This document shows positions 8,369 through 16,645 of a DNA stretch of 64,000 bases, piece after piece. The stretch is from Bacteroidota bacterium (GTDB taxonomy: Bacteria; Bacteroidota; Bacteroidia; B-17B0; Aurantibacillaceae). The notes below the pieces were generated by a model, which ran no database searches, was not told the DNA's origin, and was given only the letters and a program-made list of their open reading frames with translations. The translations under genes and the position numbers were made by a program. The stretch spans positions 1 to 64,000 of the forward strand of contig JACCXH010000052.1 in assembly GCA_013697245.1 (NCBI GenBank). The letters are read 5' to 3'. Positions within the stretch are counted from its first letter, which is position 1, and the number at the start of each line of letters is the position of its first letter.

Positions 8369-8779
8369 ATGGCAAAACAACCAACAGCAGCAGGAAATGT
8401 AAAAGCTACAACCCGTAAGCGTACTGTAAAAGTAGAAGCTACAGGCGAAGCTCATATCAATGCTACATTTAACAATATCATCATTTCATTAACTAACATC
8501 AACGGTCAGGTAATTAGCTGGAGTAGTGCTGGTAAAATGGGATTTAGAGGTTCTAAGAAAAATACACCGTATGCTGCGCAAATGGCAGCTGCAGACTGCA
8601 GTAAAGTTGCATTTGATGCAGGTTTACGTAAGGTAAAAGTGTATGTAAAAGGACCAGGTGCAGGAAGAGAAAGCGCTATCAGAACTATTGCAGCTACAGG
8701 AATTGAAGTTGCAGAGATCATGGATATCACACCTATCCCTCACAACGGTTGCCGTCCCCCTAAACGTCGTCGCGTATAA
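8369..8779 (+). CDS. rpsK: 30S ribosomal protein S11
   Basis: S11 (136 residues) is on the 30S platform, close to the mRNA at the E site. The conserved [54 protein letters not shown] and ending [15 protein letters not shown] are all present. It lies between rpsM and rpsD. The 142-base spacer after it holds three stem-loops ahead of rpsD. Confidence 0.98.
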   Translation: MAKQPTAAGNVKATTRKRTVKVEATGEAHINATFNNIIISLTNINGQVISWSSAGKMGFRGSKKNTPYAAQMAAADCSKVAFDAGLRKVKVYVKGPGAGRESAIRTIAATGIEVAEIMDITPIPHNGCRPPKRRRV

Positions 8780-8803
8780 AATAAAACATAAACAAATAGC
8801 CGG

Positions 8804-8897
8804 TCTCATCAAGGTGATGAGATTTGGAGTTACAAGTCTATAGGACTTATAACTTAAATAATAAAAAACCGATGAAGCAGAATAAGTACGCTTCATC
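8804..8897 (+). promoter_or_regulatory. Structured leader of rpsD (three stem-loops)
   Basis: The 142-base gap before rpsD contains three inverted repeats. TCTCATC (8804-8810) pairs with GATGAGA (8816-8822). AAGTC pairs with GACTT around TATAG at about 8834-8848. GATGAAGC (8871-8878) pairs with GCTTCATC (8890-8897). None is followed by a T-run. S4 is the autogenous translational repressor of this operon in E. coli and of rpsD in Bacillus, so an S4-binding leader is a reasonable inference. Confidence 0.5.
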
Positions 8898-8921
8898 ACA
8901 ACAAAAAAACAATTATTTAAA

Positions 8922-9527
8922 ATGGCAAGGTACACAGGTCCCAAATCAAAGATCGCGCGAAAATTCAGAGAACCAATATTTGGTCCTGATAAAGCGCTCG
9001 AAAAAAAGAACTACCCTCCGGGGCAGCATGGTAACACAAAAAAACGTGCAAAACAATCTGAATATGCTATTCAGTTAATGGAAAAGCAAAAAGCTAAGTA
9101 TACTTATGGTATCTTAGAAAAACAATTTGCCCGTACATTCGAAAAAGCAGCCCGTTCACACGGTATCACCGGTGAAGTATTGTTGCAATTAATTGAAAGT
9201 CGTTTAGACAATGTTGTTTACCGTTTAGGAATTGCTCCTACGCGTCGCGCAGCACGTCAATTAGTTTCTCATGCTCATATTACTGTAAATGGTGGCGTTG
9301 TAAACATCGCTTCGTTTACTTTAAAACCAGGTGATGTTATTGGTGTTCGTGAAAAGTCTCAATCTATGGAAGCAATTACGATCGCTCTTTCCGGCGCTGT
9401 AAATAAATTCCCTTGGTTAGAATTTGATAAGAATTCAATGACCGGCAAATTCATTAATCGTCCTGAACGTTCTCAGATCCCTGAGAATATTAAAGAACAG
9501 TTAATTGTCGAGTTGTACTCTAAATAA
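8922..9527 (+). CDS. rpsD: 30S ribosomal protein S4
   Basis: S4 (201 residues) nucleates 30S assembly and binds the five-way junction of 16S rRNA. It begins [20 protein letters not shown] and has no N-terminal zinc-binding cysteines. The S4 RNA-binding fold is at [20 protein letters not shown] and [20 protein letters not shown]. The separate long leader with inverted repeats (8780-8921) suggests autogenous control. Confidence 0.98.
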   Translation: MARYTGPKSKIARKFREPIFGPDKALEKKNYPPGQHGNTKKRAKQSEYAIQLMEKQKAKYTYGILEKQFARTFEKAARSHGITGEVLLQLIESRLDNVVYRLGIAPTRRAARQLVSHAHITVNGGVVNIASFTLKPGDVIGVREKSQSMEAITIALSGAVNKFPWLEFDKNSMTGKFINRPERSQIPENIKEQLIVELYSK

Positions 9528-9563
9528 TAAAATAAATTAAATTAACCTATATAAGTATATAAT

Positions 9564-10556
9564 ATGGCAATATTAAATTTCGTAAAACCTGACAAGGTTA
9601 TTATGATTAATTCAACCGAAACTTCAGGACAATTTGAGTTCAGACCATTAGAACCTGGTTTTGGTATTACAATAGGTAACTCTTTACGTCGTATTTTATT
9701 ATCGTCGTTAGAAGGATATGCTGTAACCAGCTTACGCATCGAAGGTGTAGATCACGAATTCTCAACCATTAAAGGTGTTGTTGAAGACGTAACTGAAATA
9801 GTTTTAAATCTTAAACAAGTTAGATTTAAAAAGCAATTAGATAATCACGATAACGAAAAGATCACTGTTCATTTTGCCGGAAGCGAAAAATTTACTGCCG
9901 GTGATATTGGTAAATACGTTAATGGATTTCAAATTTTAAACCCTGATCTTGTAATTTTTAATTGCGATTCGTCTGTTCGTTTAAAAATGGAATTAACTGT
10001 TGAGCGTGGCCGTGGTTATGTTCCTGCAGAAGAGAACAAAACTAACAGCGCACCAAACGGAACAATTTTTATTGATTCTATTTACACGCCAATTAAAAAT
10101 GTAAAATACAATATCGAAAACTATCGTGTTGAACAAAAGACCGATTACGAACGTTTGATATTAGATATTATTACAGATGGTTCTATTCATCCAAAAGATG
10201 CATTAAAAGAAGCTGCTAAAATTTTAATATTCCATTTCATGTTGTTTTCTGATGAGAAAATTACATTAGATGCTGAAGAAAAACGTAATGAAGAAGAATT
10301 TGATGAAACAAGCCTTCACATGCGTCAATTATTAAAAACCAAGTTAGTAGACATGGATCTTTCAGTTCGCGCCCTAAACTGCTTAAAAGCGGCTGACGTT
10401 GAAACTTTAGGAGAACTTGTTTCATTTAACAAGAACGATCTATTAAAATTCAGAAATTTTGGTAAAAAATCATTAACTGAATTAGAAGACCTTGTTCAAA
10501 CTAAAGGTTTACAATTTGGAATGAATGTGATAAAATATAAATTAGATAAAGATTAA
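9564..10556 (+). CDS. rpoA: DNA-directed RNA polymerase subunit alpha
   Basis: The alpha subunit (330 residues) dimerises to nucleate RNA polymerase. The N-terminal domain has [20 protein letters not shown] and [18 protein letters not shown] linker rich in Glu (about residues 230-245) leads to the C-terminal domain, with [20 protein letters not shown] and [17 protein letters not shown], which binds UP elements and activators. It is in standard order after rpsD; the next gene, rplQ, follows after 74 bases of repeated heptamers. Confidence 0.98.
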   Translation: MAILNFVKPDKVIMINSTETSGQFEFRPLEPGFGITIGNSLRRILLSSLEGYAVTSLRIEGVDHEFSTIKGVVEDVTEIVLNLKQVRFKKQLDNHDNEKITVHFAGSEKFTAGDIGKYVNGFQILNPDLVIFNCDSSVRLKMELTVERGRGYVPAEENKTNSAPNGTIFIDSIYTPIKNVKYNIENYRVEQKTDYERLILDIITDGSIHPKDALKEAAKILIFHFMLFSDEKITLDAEEKRNEEEFDETSLHMRQLLKTKLVDMDLSVRALNCLKAADVETLGELVSFNKNDLLKFRNFGKKSLTELEDLVQTKGLQFGMNVIKYKLDKD

Positions 10557-10566
10557 TAACAATTTT

Positions 10567-10621
10567 AAAGTTCAAAGTTCAAAGTTTAAAATTTTGGATC
10601 TTGAATTTTGAATCTTGAATC
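10567..10621 (+). repeat. Two opposed runs of heptanucleotide repeats
   Basis: Between rpoA and rplQ, AAAGTTC, AAAGTTC and AAAGTTT run in tandem at 10567-10587. After a short AT spacer come TTGGATC, TTGAATT, TTGAATC and TTGAATC at 10594-10621. The two runs are roughly complementary, so the RNA could fold into an AT-rich hairpin. No T-run follows, and the rplQ start is 10 bases further on. Confidence 0.6.
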
Positions 10622-10630
10622 ATAAAAGAA

Positions 10631-11116
10631 ATGAGACACGGAGATAAAATAAATAATTTAGGTAGAAAAACCGCTCACCGCCACGCTTTGTTAATGAACT
10701 TAGCTTGCGCTTTGATCGATAACAAACGTATTTTTACTACCCTTGCTAAAGCAAAAGCTTTACGCGTATATATTGAGCCGCTTATTACAAAAAGTAAAGA
10801 CGATACTACCCATAGCCGTCGTGTTGCTTTTTCTTACTTAAAAAGAAAAGAAACAGTAAGCGAACTTTTCAAAGAAGTTGCAACTAAAGTAGCAAACCGT
10901 AATGGTGGTTATACTCGCATTATTAAAACTGGTAATCGCCAGGGTGATGCTGCTGAAATGGCCATGATCGAGTTAGTAGACTTTAACGATATTTACAACA
11001 ACAGTAAATCATCTGCAGAAGGTACGGCTAAGAAAACTACACGTCGTAGCAAAGGTGCTAAAAAAGACACTACTAAAGCTAAAAAAGACGATACAGAAAA
11101 AACTGCTGAAGCTTAA
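10631..11116 (+). CDS. rplQ: 50S ribosomal protein L17
   Basis: L17 (161 residues) lies near the tunnel exit. It begins [20 protein letters not shown] and contains [24 protein letters not shown], both conserved. From about residue 120 there is an extra Lys/Thr/Ala-rich, low-complexity tail not found in the 127-residue E. coli protein; such tails are common in Bacteroidota. This is the last gene of the cluster, with a strong terminator starting 16 bases after the stop. Confidence 0.97.
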   Translation: MRHGDKINNLGRKTAHRHALLMNLACALIDNKRIFTTLAKAKALRVYIEPLITKSKDDTTHSRRVAFSYLKRKETVSELFKEVATKVANRNGGYTRIIKTGNRQGDAAEMAMIELVDFNDIYNNSKSSAEGTAKKTTRRSKGAKKDTTKAKKDDTEKTAEA

Positions 11117-11132
11117 TACCATAATCAATTTT

Positions 11133-11169
11133 AACCCCCGTTCCTCAGTAGGAGCGGGGGTTTTGTTTT
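11133..11169 (+). terminator. Intrinsic terminator of the ribosomal cluster
   Basis: AACCCCCG, T and TCCT at 11133-11145 pair with AGGA, G and CGGGGGTT at 11150-11162. This gives a 13-bp stem with one G-U pair and a CAGT loop, running into TTTTGTTTT. It sits just after rplQ and ends the long transcript. Confidence 0.9.
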
Positions 11170-11195
11170 ATTGGAATTTGATAAAAAAAAATAGC

Positions 11196-11215
11196 TTTGC
11201 GATAACCTCGTCCGC
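11196..11215 (-). repeat. 20-bp dispersed repeat, copy A
   Basis: The 20 bases at 11196-11215 match 12498-12517 at 17 of 20 positions (TTTGCGA, two variable bases, ACCTCGT, one variable, CGC). Each copy lies 40-51 bases beyond the stop of a minus-strand gene. Function unknown. Confidence 0.5.
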
Positions 11216-11265
11216 CAGCTGAAGCAATTGCCCCGTGTTAGTGCTAGTGGATTTTATTATAATTA

Positions 11266-12300
11266 CTAATATGGAGTCAGGTCAGAGTAAAATTTAATTT
11301 GCTGTTTTTGATTATTTAAGACTCTAATAACTGCTTTTTTAAGTTTTGCTTTTGCAGTATACAAACGAATAATTTCCCCACCTGATATTCCACAGGTCAT
11401 ACAACTATTATAAGTTACACGATTTGATGCTTTCTCAGAAATTGTTGCTAATTGACCGTTAGAGTTAAAGCTTCCTGATGGACCATTAAATGAAACTTTT
11501 ACAAGTCCGGCTATTGTTGAACGTGCGATAACTTGTCCGTTTTCAGAATCAATAATTAAAAAATTTGGCATTCCCGCGTATAGGTCAACTTTTACATAAA
11601 GAGTTTTTGGGTCTTTACTGTTTTTGGATTCTAAAAGTTCTTGTCTTGATACTAATTTAAAGGGAAAGTCGTAATTTGATTTCATATCTTCTTCAGATAA
11701 TTCGCACGATTCTTTGTCGATTAATAATGTTTTCGAAGCTAATTTAGTATTAAGTTGCGTTTGATCAAATTGTTTATCATAATCAAATAATGTTTTCATT
11801 TTTTTTGTTAAAAGCAAAAGGTCGGCATACGAAACAACATCGTCCTCCAATGAAACTTTAAAGAACTTGTCATATTTGTCATAACTTTTATTTCCTTTTT
11901 TATTTGTAAGGACTTGAATAATTGCAATATTGTAATACATAAATTCTACACCCTCGTTTGAAGCTGCCTCGTGCATCATTATAGCAGATTTAGATAATTC
12001 GTCTTCAGTTAACGAGGTTATTTTTGATTCAAGTATAAATTCTATTGGGGTATCTTTCCAATATTCTGTAAATACTTTTTTAGTGATTTCGTTGTCTCTT
12101 TTAACATTCGCTTTGTATGATTCTATAAGATTTTGTTTGCCTTTCTTATTCAATTCCTCAATTGTCTTTGGATTTTCTTCTTGAAGAGCGATAAGTAGTT
12201 TTCTTTTTTTGAATTCATTAGTAAACGAAAAATCGTCACCAGAATAGCAATTAATAGTTGCGGCTAAACTAATTAAAATTGTCAGAATGGATTTTTTCAT
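11266..12300 (-). CDS. Exported protein of unknown function
   Basis: I do not recognise this 344-residue protein. It starts MKKSILTILISLAATINCYS, a clear export signal; the Cys at about residue 18 could make it a lipoprotein, but the preceding residues are a poor lipobox. The mature part is mixed alpha/beta and charged. Near the C-terminus is SCMTCGISGGEIIRLYTAK, with a CxxC pair that might bind metal or form a disulfide. It stands alone, with no close neighbour upstream on the same strand. Its spacers resemble those of the next gene, hinting at an accessory module. Confidence 0.7.
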   Translation of the reverse strand: MKKSILTILISLAATINCYSGDDFSFTNEFKKRKLLIALQEENPKTIEELNKKGKQNLIESYKANVKRDNEITKKVFTEYWKDTPIEFILESKITSLTEDELSKSAIMMHEAASNEGVEFMYYNIAIIQVLTNKKGNKSYDKYDKFFKVSLEDDVVSYADLLLLTKKMKTLFDYDKQFDQTQLNTKLASKTLLIDKESCELSEEDMKSNYDFPFKLVSRQELLESKNSKDPKTLYVKVDLYAGMPNFLIIDSENGQVIARSTIAGLVKVSFNGPSGSFNSNGQLATISEKASNRVTYNSCMTCGISGGEIIRLYTAKAKLKKAVIRVLNNQKQQIKFYSDLTPY

Positions 12301-12463
12301 AATTGTCTGTTTTAAGTTTTAAAGTTATTAATTTTATTATTGTGTCTAATCATTGGCACTAACGTTTTCCGACTACAAGTAGTTGGTGTTTTGGAACACT
12401 CAACTGTCTATACCCACAAATGTTTATATGAAGATACAAATGTTTGTTAGCAAAGCTAAAGAA

Positions 12464-12494
12464 AATTTATTGTCTGCGAAGCAGGCAATAAATT
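12464..12494. repeat. Long perfect-type hairpin in an accessory spacer
   Basis: Bases 12464-12477 pair with 12481-12494 to give a 14-bp stem (one G-U pair) closed by a three-base GAA loop. No T-run follows on either strand. It lies in the 256-base gap between the two minus-strand genes at 11266 and 12557. Confidence 0.6.
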
Positions 12495-12497
12495 GGT

Positions 12498-12517
12498 TTT
12501 GCGACGACCTCGTTCGC
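12498..12517 (-). repeat. 20-bp dispersed repeat, copy B
   Basis: This is the second copy of the element at 11196-11215, in the same orientation and with 3 differences. It is directly beside the 14-bp hairpin at 12464-12494 and 40 bases beyond the stop of the SRPBCC gene. Confidence 0.5.
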
Positions 12518-12556
12518 GCCAATTACTTTTATTTGCTGTTAACGGTTCGGGCTTCT

Positions 12557-13060
12557 TTATTCATATTGGTAAGGTTCTTTATCAATTGTCATTTGTCTGA
12601 TGTTTTCTATTACCCTTTTCATATAAGCTTTCCAGAAGATCTTGGTGAAAAGCCAATTCATAGGATAAAATAATGGAAAGTTTGCATGTAAAGTATAGGT
12701 ATATTCAATTAAAATTTTGTTCTTTTCAAGTTCAGTTGTTTGCCACTCTCCAACAAACTTATAAAAACCTAACATCCAAGATTGAAAATCGCTAACTTCA
12801 ATTTTCCAATATTTGTTTTCTATTCGCTCAATAACTTTGTCAACAGAACTAAATCCACCTTTTTGAGTCATTGATTTGTCTACGAAAATTCTTTTACTTG
12901 AGCCAGGTTGTCCCCAACCTGTGTCCTCTGTACAATATTTAACTTTTGGTGTAAATCCATATCCAGTATGGACTTTAGTTACATCACAAAGTATTGGCGA
13001 CTTAAATGCTCTCTCTAGTGAGCAATTAAAAATTGTAGTTACCTTTACTTTAATTTCCAT
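12557..13060 (-). CDS. SRPBCC (START-like) family protein
   Basis: A 167-residue protein with the pattern of a polyketide-cyclase/START-like fold. It has an initial strand (MEIKVKVTTIFNCSLERAF), the typical 'F ... P' helix, a central set of strands, and a long amphipathic C-terminal helix from about residue 135. Such proteins have a deep hydrophobic cavity and bind lipids or other small molecules; the ligand here cannot be read. There is no signal peptide, so it is cytoplasmic. The gene stands alone on the minus strand between repeat-rich spacers. Confidence 0.7.
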   Translation of the reverse strand: MEIKVKVTTIFNCSLERAFKSPILCDVTKVHTGYGFTPKVKYCTEDTGWGQPGSSKRIFVDKSMTQKGGFSSVDKVIERIENKYWKIEVSDFQSWMLGFYKFVGEWQTTELEKNKILIEYTYTLHANFPLFYPMNWLFTKIFWKAYMKRVIENIRQMTIDKEPYQYE

Positions 13061-13183
13061 AAACGTTTTTGTTATGTATTTTTAAATTTATCGTCCTAAG
13101 CCTTATCGCTAACTAATGGCTAAGTGCAACAAATAAACCGTTTATATTCGTTTGTAAATATTTGTAAAAGTTTGTTGTCATTT

Positions 13184-14023
13184 TCAGAGTTCGCTCAACA
13201 AAAAACTATCTTTTTTTCTTACGCCTTTTTCGTTTTTTTCGAGGCTTACGCACTCAATGCTATTATCGTGTTCAAAAAATAATTTCCAGTTATTCTCTAC
13301 TGCTTTGGTTAAGATTAGTTCTTTTTCCTGCATGGTGGCTAGTGGCCTCATGTCATAACCCATTACGTAGGGCAGGGGTATGTGTGCTGCACTTGGTATA
13401 AGGTCGGCCATATAAGCAATGGTAGTATCGTTATAATTAATAATTGGCAACATCATGGCTTCGGTATGCCCATATACTTCTAAAAAAGTTAAGCCGGGTA
13501 TTAGTTCTGTATTGCTATCAATAAAATTTAATTGCCCGCTTTCTTGTATGGGTAAAATATTCTCTTTTAAAAAACTTGCTTTTTCGCGCGGGTTAGGGTT
13601 CATGGCCCAATCCCAATGTTTTTTATTACTGTAATATTTTGCATTCTTAAACGCTGGCTCCAGCTTCGTGCGATCACTGTTATATTTGATGCTTCCGCCG
13701 CAATGGTCAAAGTGCAAATGCGTCAAAACCATATCCGTTATGTCATCACTCGTAAAACCGTATTTGTTCAACGATCCTTCAAGGCTATCGTTTCCATGCA
13801 AATAATAGTAGCCAAAAAATTTCGCATCTTGTTTATTGCCCATGCCGTTATCTATTAAAATAAGGCGGCCATTGTCTTCTATTAACAGGCAACGCATCGC
13901 CCAGCTGCACATATTATTTTCGTCAGCTGGGTTTAATTTGTTCCAGATAGTTTTTGGTACCACGCCAAACATGGCGCCCCCATCTAATTTAAAATGCCCG
14001 GTATTTATTGAGTAAAGTTTCAT
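13184..14023 (-). CDS. MBL-fold metallohydrolase
   Basis: This 279-residue protein has the metallo-beta-lactamase zinc motif HLHFDHCGG at about residues 102-110, plus later GHTEAMM and a further His near HDNSIE. Enzymes of this fold with a similar layout include lactonases and other hydrolases. The opening MKLYSINTGHFKLDGGAMFG with a GVVP segment occurs in many Bacteroidota homologues of unproven substrate. No signal peptide is seen. A terminator at 14068-14099 separates it from the protease gene upstream, so it is expressed alone. Fold is sure; substrate is unknown. Confidence 0.85.
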   Translation of the reverse strand: MKLYSINTGHFKLDGGAMFGVVPKTIWNKLNPADENNMCSWAMRCLLIEDNGRLILIDNGMGNKQDAKFFGYYYLHGNDSLEGSLNKYGFTSDDITDMVLTHLHFDHCGGSIKYNSDRTKLEPAFKNAKYYSNKKHWDWAMNPNPREKASFLKENILPIQESGQLNFIDSNTELIPGLTFLEVYGHTEAMMLPIINYNDTTIAYMADLIPSAAHIPLPYVMGYDMRPLATMQEKELILTKAVENNWKLFFEHDNSIECVSLEKNEKGVRKKDSFLLSEL

Positions 14024-14061
14024 TCAAAATGTTTAGGTTATGAAGGTAAGCTTTTGTTCTA

Positions 14062-14099
14062 AAACAAAAAACCCACCACTGTTTTAAGCGATGGGTTTT
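14062..14099 (-). terminator. Intrinsic terminator after the M43 protease gene
   Basis: On the minus strand, AAAACCCATCGCT (14099-14087) pairs with AGTGGTGGGTTTT (14080-14068): 13 bp including two G-U pairs, with a 6-base loop, followed by TTGTTTT. It ends transcription of the gene at 14122-16422, before the MBL hydrolase gene. Confidence 0.8.
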
Positions 14100-14121
14100 A
14101 AAAGGTGAAATTTTATTTTTT

Positions 14122-16422
14122 TTAACGTGTTATAACAACTTTCTTTATTACTCTTTCAGTTCCGTTAGAAACTTCAATAAAATAAATTCCATCAGGCCTA
14201 CTGCTTAGATCTATGTTTATTAAATTATTGGTAACGTTCTCTAACTTATCATTTGAGATCTGTTGCCCTAATGGATTGTAGATCCTTACATTCACATCTT
14301 CTTCTTTAGGCAAGGTAAATATTAAACTTAAATGACCCGTGCTTGGGTTTGGCATTACGGTAATGTTTGAGTTAAACACAGTTGTATTTTCATGTATACC
14401 AACAATTGGCCTGCAGGTAATTTGTGGTAATATGGCCAATTGAACTTTAGCATTTTTGTTGTAACGCAAGGTCCTCCAGTTATTACTGTATTGAAGCAAC
14501 CAACTGCTTGAATCGTTACTTAAATTGGTTTTGGTATTACTAAAGATCTTAATTGAATCTACTGCCGAACCCCAAGGTGTTTGCACAGCAGCAAAGAAAC
14601 CACTGTTAGGGATCTGCACCGGAGGATTAAATGTGTACTTCCACGGAATTATTTTTGTTGTAGTAAAGGTATAAGTTGGGCTTCCACAATATTTAACGGT
14701 AACTGTTTTATTGGTAGCTGCTGCAATTTTACCTAAGCTATCGCCTTTTTGCACGATCAATGAGTTCGGGCCAAAGCCAACTGTTCCGCCATAAATTTTA
14801 CAAAAGATCTGCGTTGCTAAAGTAGCCGGAGTTGCTTTTGTTCCTAAACTATCAAATAATACAATGACGCTGTTTACCTGTGGTACAGGCGTATCGCTAT
14901 AGGTTGAAGAAGGATAGTATTGCGCAAACTCTTTGTCTTTATAACAATTCGTTCCGGTTAAAAATCCTGCATAACCCGTTTGACAACCAATAAATAAAGG
15001 ATTATTTCCGGATGCATAAGTAGTTAATGTATCTACTTTTTTGATCATACGTAAAGTGTCAATACAAACGGCTGGTTTAGGACACGTTTGAAGTGGGCCA
15101 AAAACATAAGAATAATTAGAAACGTTTACAGTATTAGTAGCGGTTAAAAACAAAGTGTAGGTTGTTAAACTACCAAACGTAATGGATGGTGCAGCAACTG
15201 TATTATTAGGTGTAAAGGTAACTGTGTTTGGTGATGCGCTCCAAACATATGTTGGTGCAGGGCCACCGGTTGAAGTATTATTAGGTGTGATGGGTTGGCC
15301 AACACATGGATTTTGAATATCAAAACTTGCAACGGCAGGTCCGGGAGCTGTTGTTACACTGCTAACGCATAAACCATGCGTACCTAATAAAGTACGGTAG
15401 GTACCCTGGCTCATTGTTGTTTGAATACGCGTTCTTTGATCTGGCGTAAACATAAACATACACCTGTCATCAGAATAATCCATAATATTTTGTGTCATTT
15501 CGCCTTGTGGGCTTTGCCCTGCGCCACAAAGATTTACATGAAAAGGATAAGAACTTGGGCAACCAAAGTTGGCAGCAGCTGCAGGAGGAGTATCTGTGCA
15601 ATAATCGGTTAAACAATTACCGTCTCCCCATACGTGGCGCAAACCTAACCAGTGTCCGGCTTCGTGAGATAATGTTCTTCCAAGATCATAATTAGGCGCA
15701 TAGTTAGGGCCGGGGGCATAACCCGGTGCGTTTGAACCAACCGAATTGGTAACACACCAAACACCATCGTTTGTAGCACCGCCACCACCCGCAATTCCGG
15801 GTAATGTTGTACCTGCGGGAAAAGTAGCATAACCTAATAACCCGCTGCTTGGGCTTTGATCACTGATCCAAACATTAAAATATTTTGTAGGGGCCCAAAT
15901 CGTTGCAGGTTTAACGGTATTATTTATAAAAGTTTGAATAGCACTAACAGTAGATGGATTTGTTGCAAATTGTGTTAGCGCATTTATCCTGTCAATACCT
16001 CTTTCAGGTAAAACACCACCGGTTGGATCTTTTACAGCCAAACAGAATTGAACATTTGTATTTGAAATTAAATTTGAGAAAGTATTTATACCCGCAGGTT
16101 GTCCTGGTGCTATATAACCAATTCCACCATAATCTTCATTTAAAACTTTTATCTGTGCTTTGATCCTGTTCGAATCAATATTTGGATAAGTACCAACAGC
16201 TTGTCCTGAATGTAGTACGTGAAATATTACAGGAATGGTGTAGTTAGTCATTTGTGCCTTTCCGGTTTGTAAATTAGCTTTAAATTTTTCAACTTCTTTA
16301 TTGAACCAGTCGTTCCACTCTTGCGATGGAGGAGTTGTTCCGCAAGTACGATTTAAAATTTGCGCGTTTGAAAATGTAAAGCTTAAAAATGCAAAACCGG
16401 AAATAAGTAATTTTTTGATCAT
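14122..16422 (-). CDS. Secreted M43-family zinc metalloprotease with T9SS type A signal
   Basis: The 766-residue protein begins with a signal peptide (MIKKLLISGFAFLSFTFSNA). The catalytic domain has the zinc motif HEAGHWLGLRH at residues 253-263 and the Met-turn NIMDYSDD at about 312-319, as in the pappalysin/cytophagalysin (M43) group, with Cys pairs around DYCTDTPP. A PKD-like domain (about 365-450) follows, then a region shared with the next gene, and finally a T9SS type A C-terminal domain (PNPSTGHLSLIF ... GIYFIEVSNGTERVIKKVV). It should cross the inner membrane by Sec and the outer membrane by the T9SS and act at the surface or outside the cell. Confidence 0.93.
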   Translation of the reverse strand: MIKKLLISGFAFLSFTFSNAQILNRTCGTTPPSQEWNDWFNKEVEKFKANLQTGKAQMTNYTIPVIFHVLHSGQAVGTYPNIDSNRIKAQIKVLNEDYGGIGYIAPGQPAGINTFSNLISNTNVQFCLAVKDPTGGVLPERGIDRINALTQFATNPSTVSAIQTFINNTVKPATIWAPTKYFNVWISDQSPSSGLLGYATFPAGTTLPGIAGGGGATNDGVWCVTNSVGSNAPGYAPGPNYAPNYDLGRTLSHEAGHWLGLRHVWGDGNCLTDYCTDTPPAAAANFGCPSSYPFHVNLCGAGQSPQGEMTQNIMDYSDDRCMFMFTPDQRTRIQTTMSQGTYRTLLGTHGLCVSSVTTAPGPAVASFDIQNPCVGQPITPNNTSTGGPAPTYVWSASPNTVTFTPNNTVAAPSITFGSLTTYTLFLTATNTVNVSNYSYVFGPLQTCPKPAVCIDTLRMIKKVDTLTTYASGNNPLFIGCQTGYAGFLTGTNCYKDKEFAQYYPSSTYSDTPVPQVNSVIVLFDSLGTKATPATLATQIFCKIYGGTVGFGPNSLIVQKGDSLGKIAAATNKTVTVKYCGSPTYTFTTTKIIPWKYTFNPPVQIPNSGFFAAVQTPWGSAVDSIKIFSNTKTNLSNDSSSWLLQYSNNWRTLRYNKNAKVQLAILPQITCRPIVGIHENTTVFNSNITVMPNPSTGHLSLIFTLPKEEDVNVRIYNPLGQQISNDKLENVTNNLINIDLSSRPDGIYFIEVSNGTERVIKKVVITR

Positions 16423-16610
16423 GTGGTTGTTTTTTTTTGATGGTTAAATTTATGAAAAAGCAACGGCATCACAAATTTTTTCACTCACTCAAAAACACTT
16501 TTAACTCAATACCCTGCTAAATTTTTAGATTTTGAGGAAAATATCAAATTAAAACATATTGGTGATTGGTATTACTTTTCAATAAGGCTTTATCCCAAAA
16601 ACTAAACATT

Positions 16611-16641
16611 AAAAAAAAGCCCCTTTTGTGGAGGAGCTTTT
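16611..16641 (-). terminator. Intrinsic terminator after the protease paralogue
   Basis: On the minus strand, AAAAGCTCC (16641-16633) pairs with GGGGCTTTT (16623-16615): 9 bp with one G-U pair and a 9-base loop, followed by TTTT. It lies 5 bases after the stop of the gene at 16646-17917. Confidence 0.8.
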
Positions 16642-16645
16642 AGTT

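Noticed and set aside
8658-9078. Plus-strand frames overlapping rpsK, the rpsD leader and rpsD
   Set aside because: They lie in other frames of highly conserved ribosomal genes and show no family features.
12383-12673. Possible 96-residue plus-strand gene
   Set aside because: It runs through the hairpin and 20-bp repeat and overlaps the SRPBCC gene on the other strand; the translation has no domain-like pattern.
11171-13183. Integron cassette array with attC sites
   Set aside because: No stretch I examined meets the attC core consensus on both sides and no integrase is present; kept only as a layout observation.
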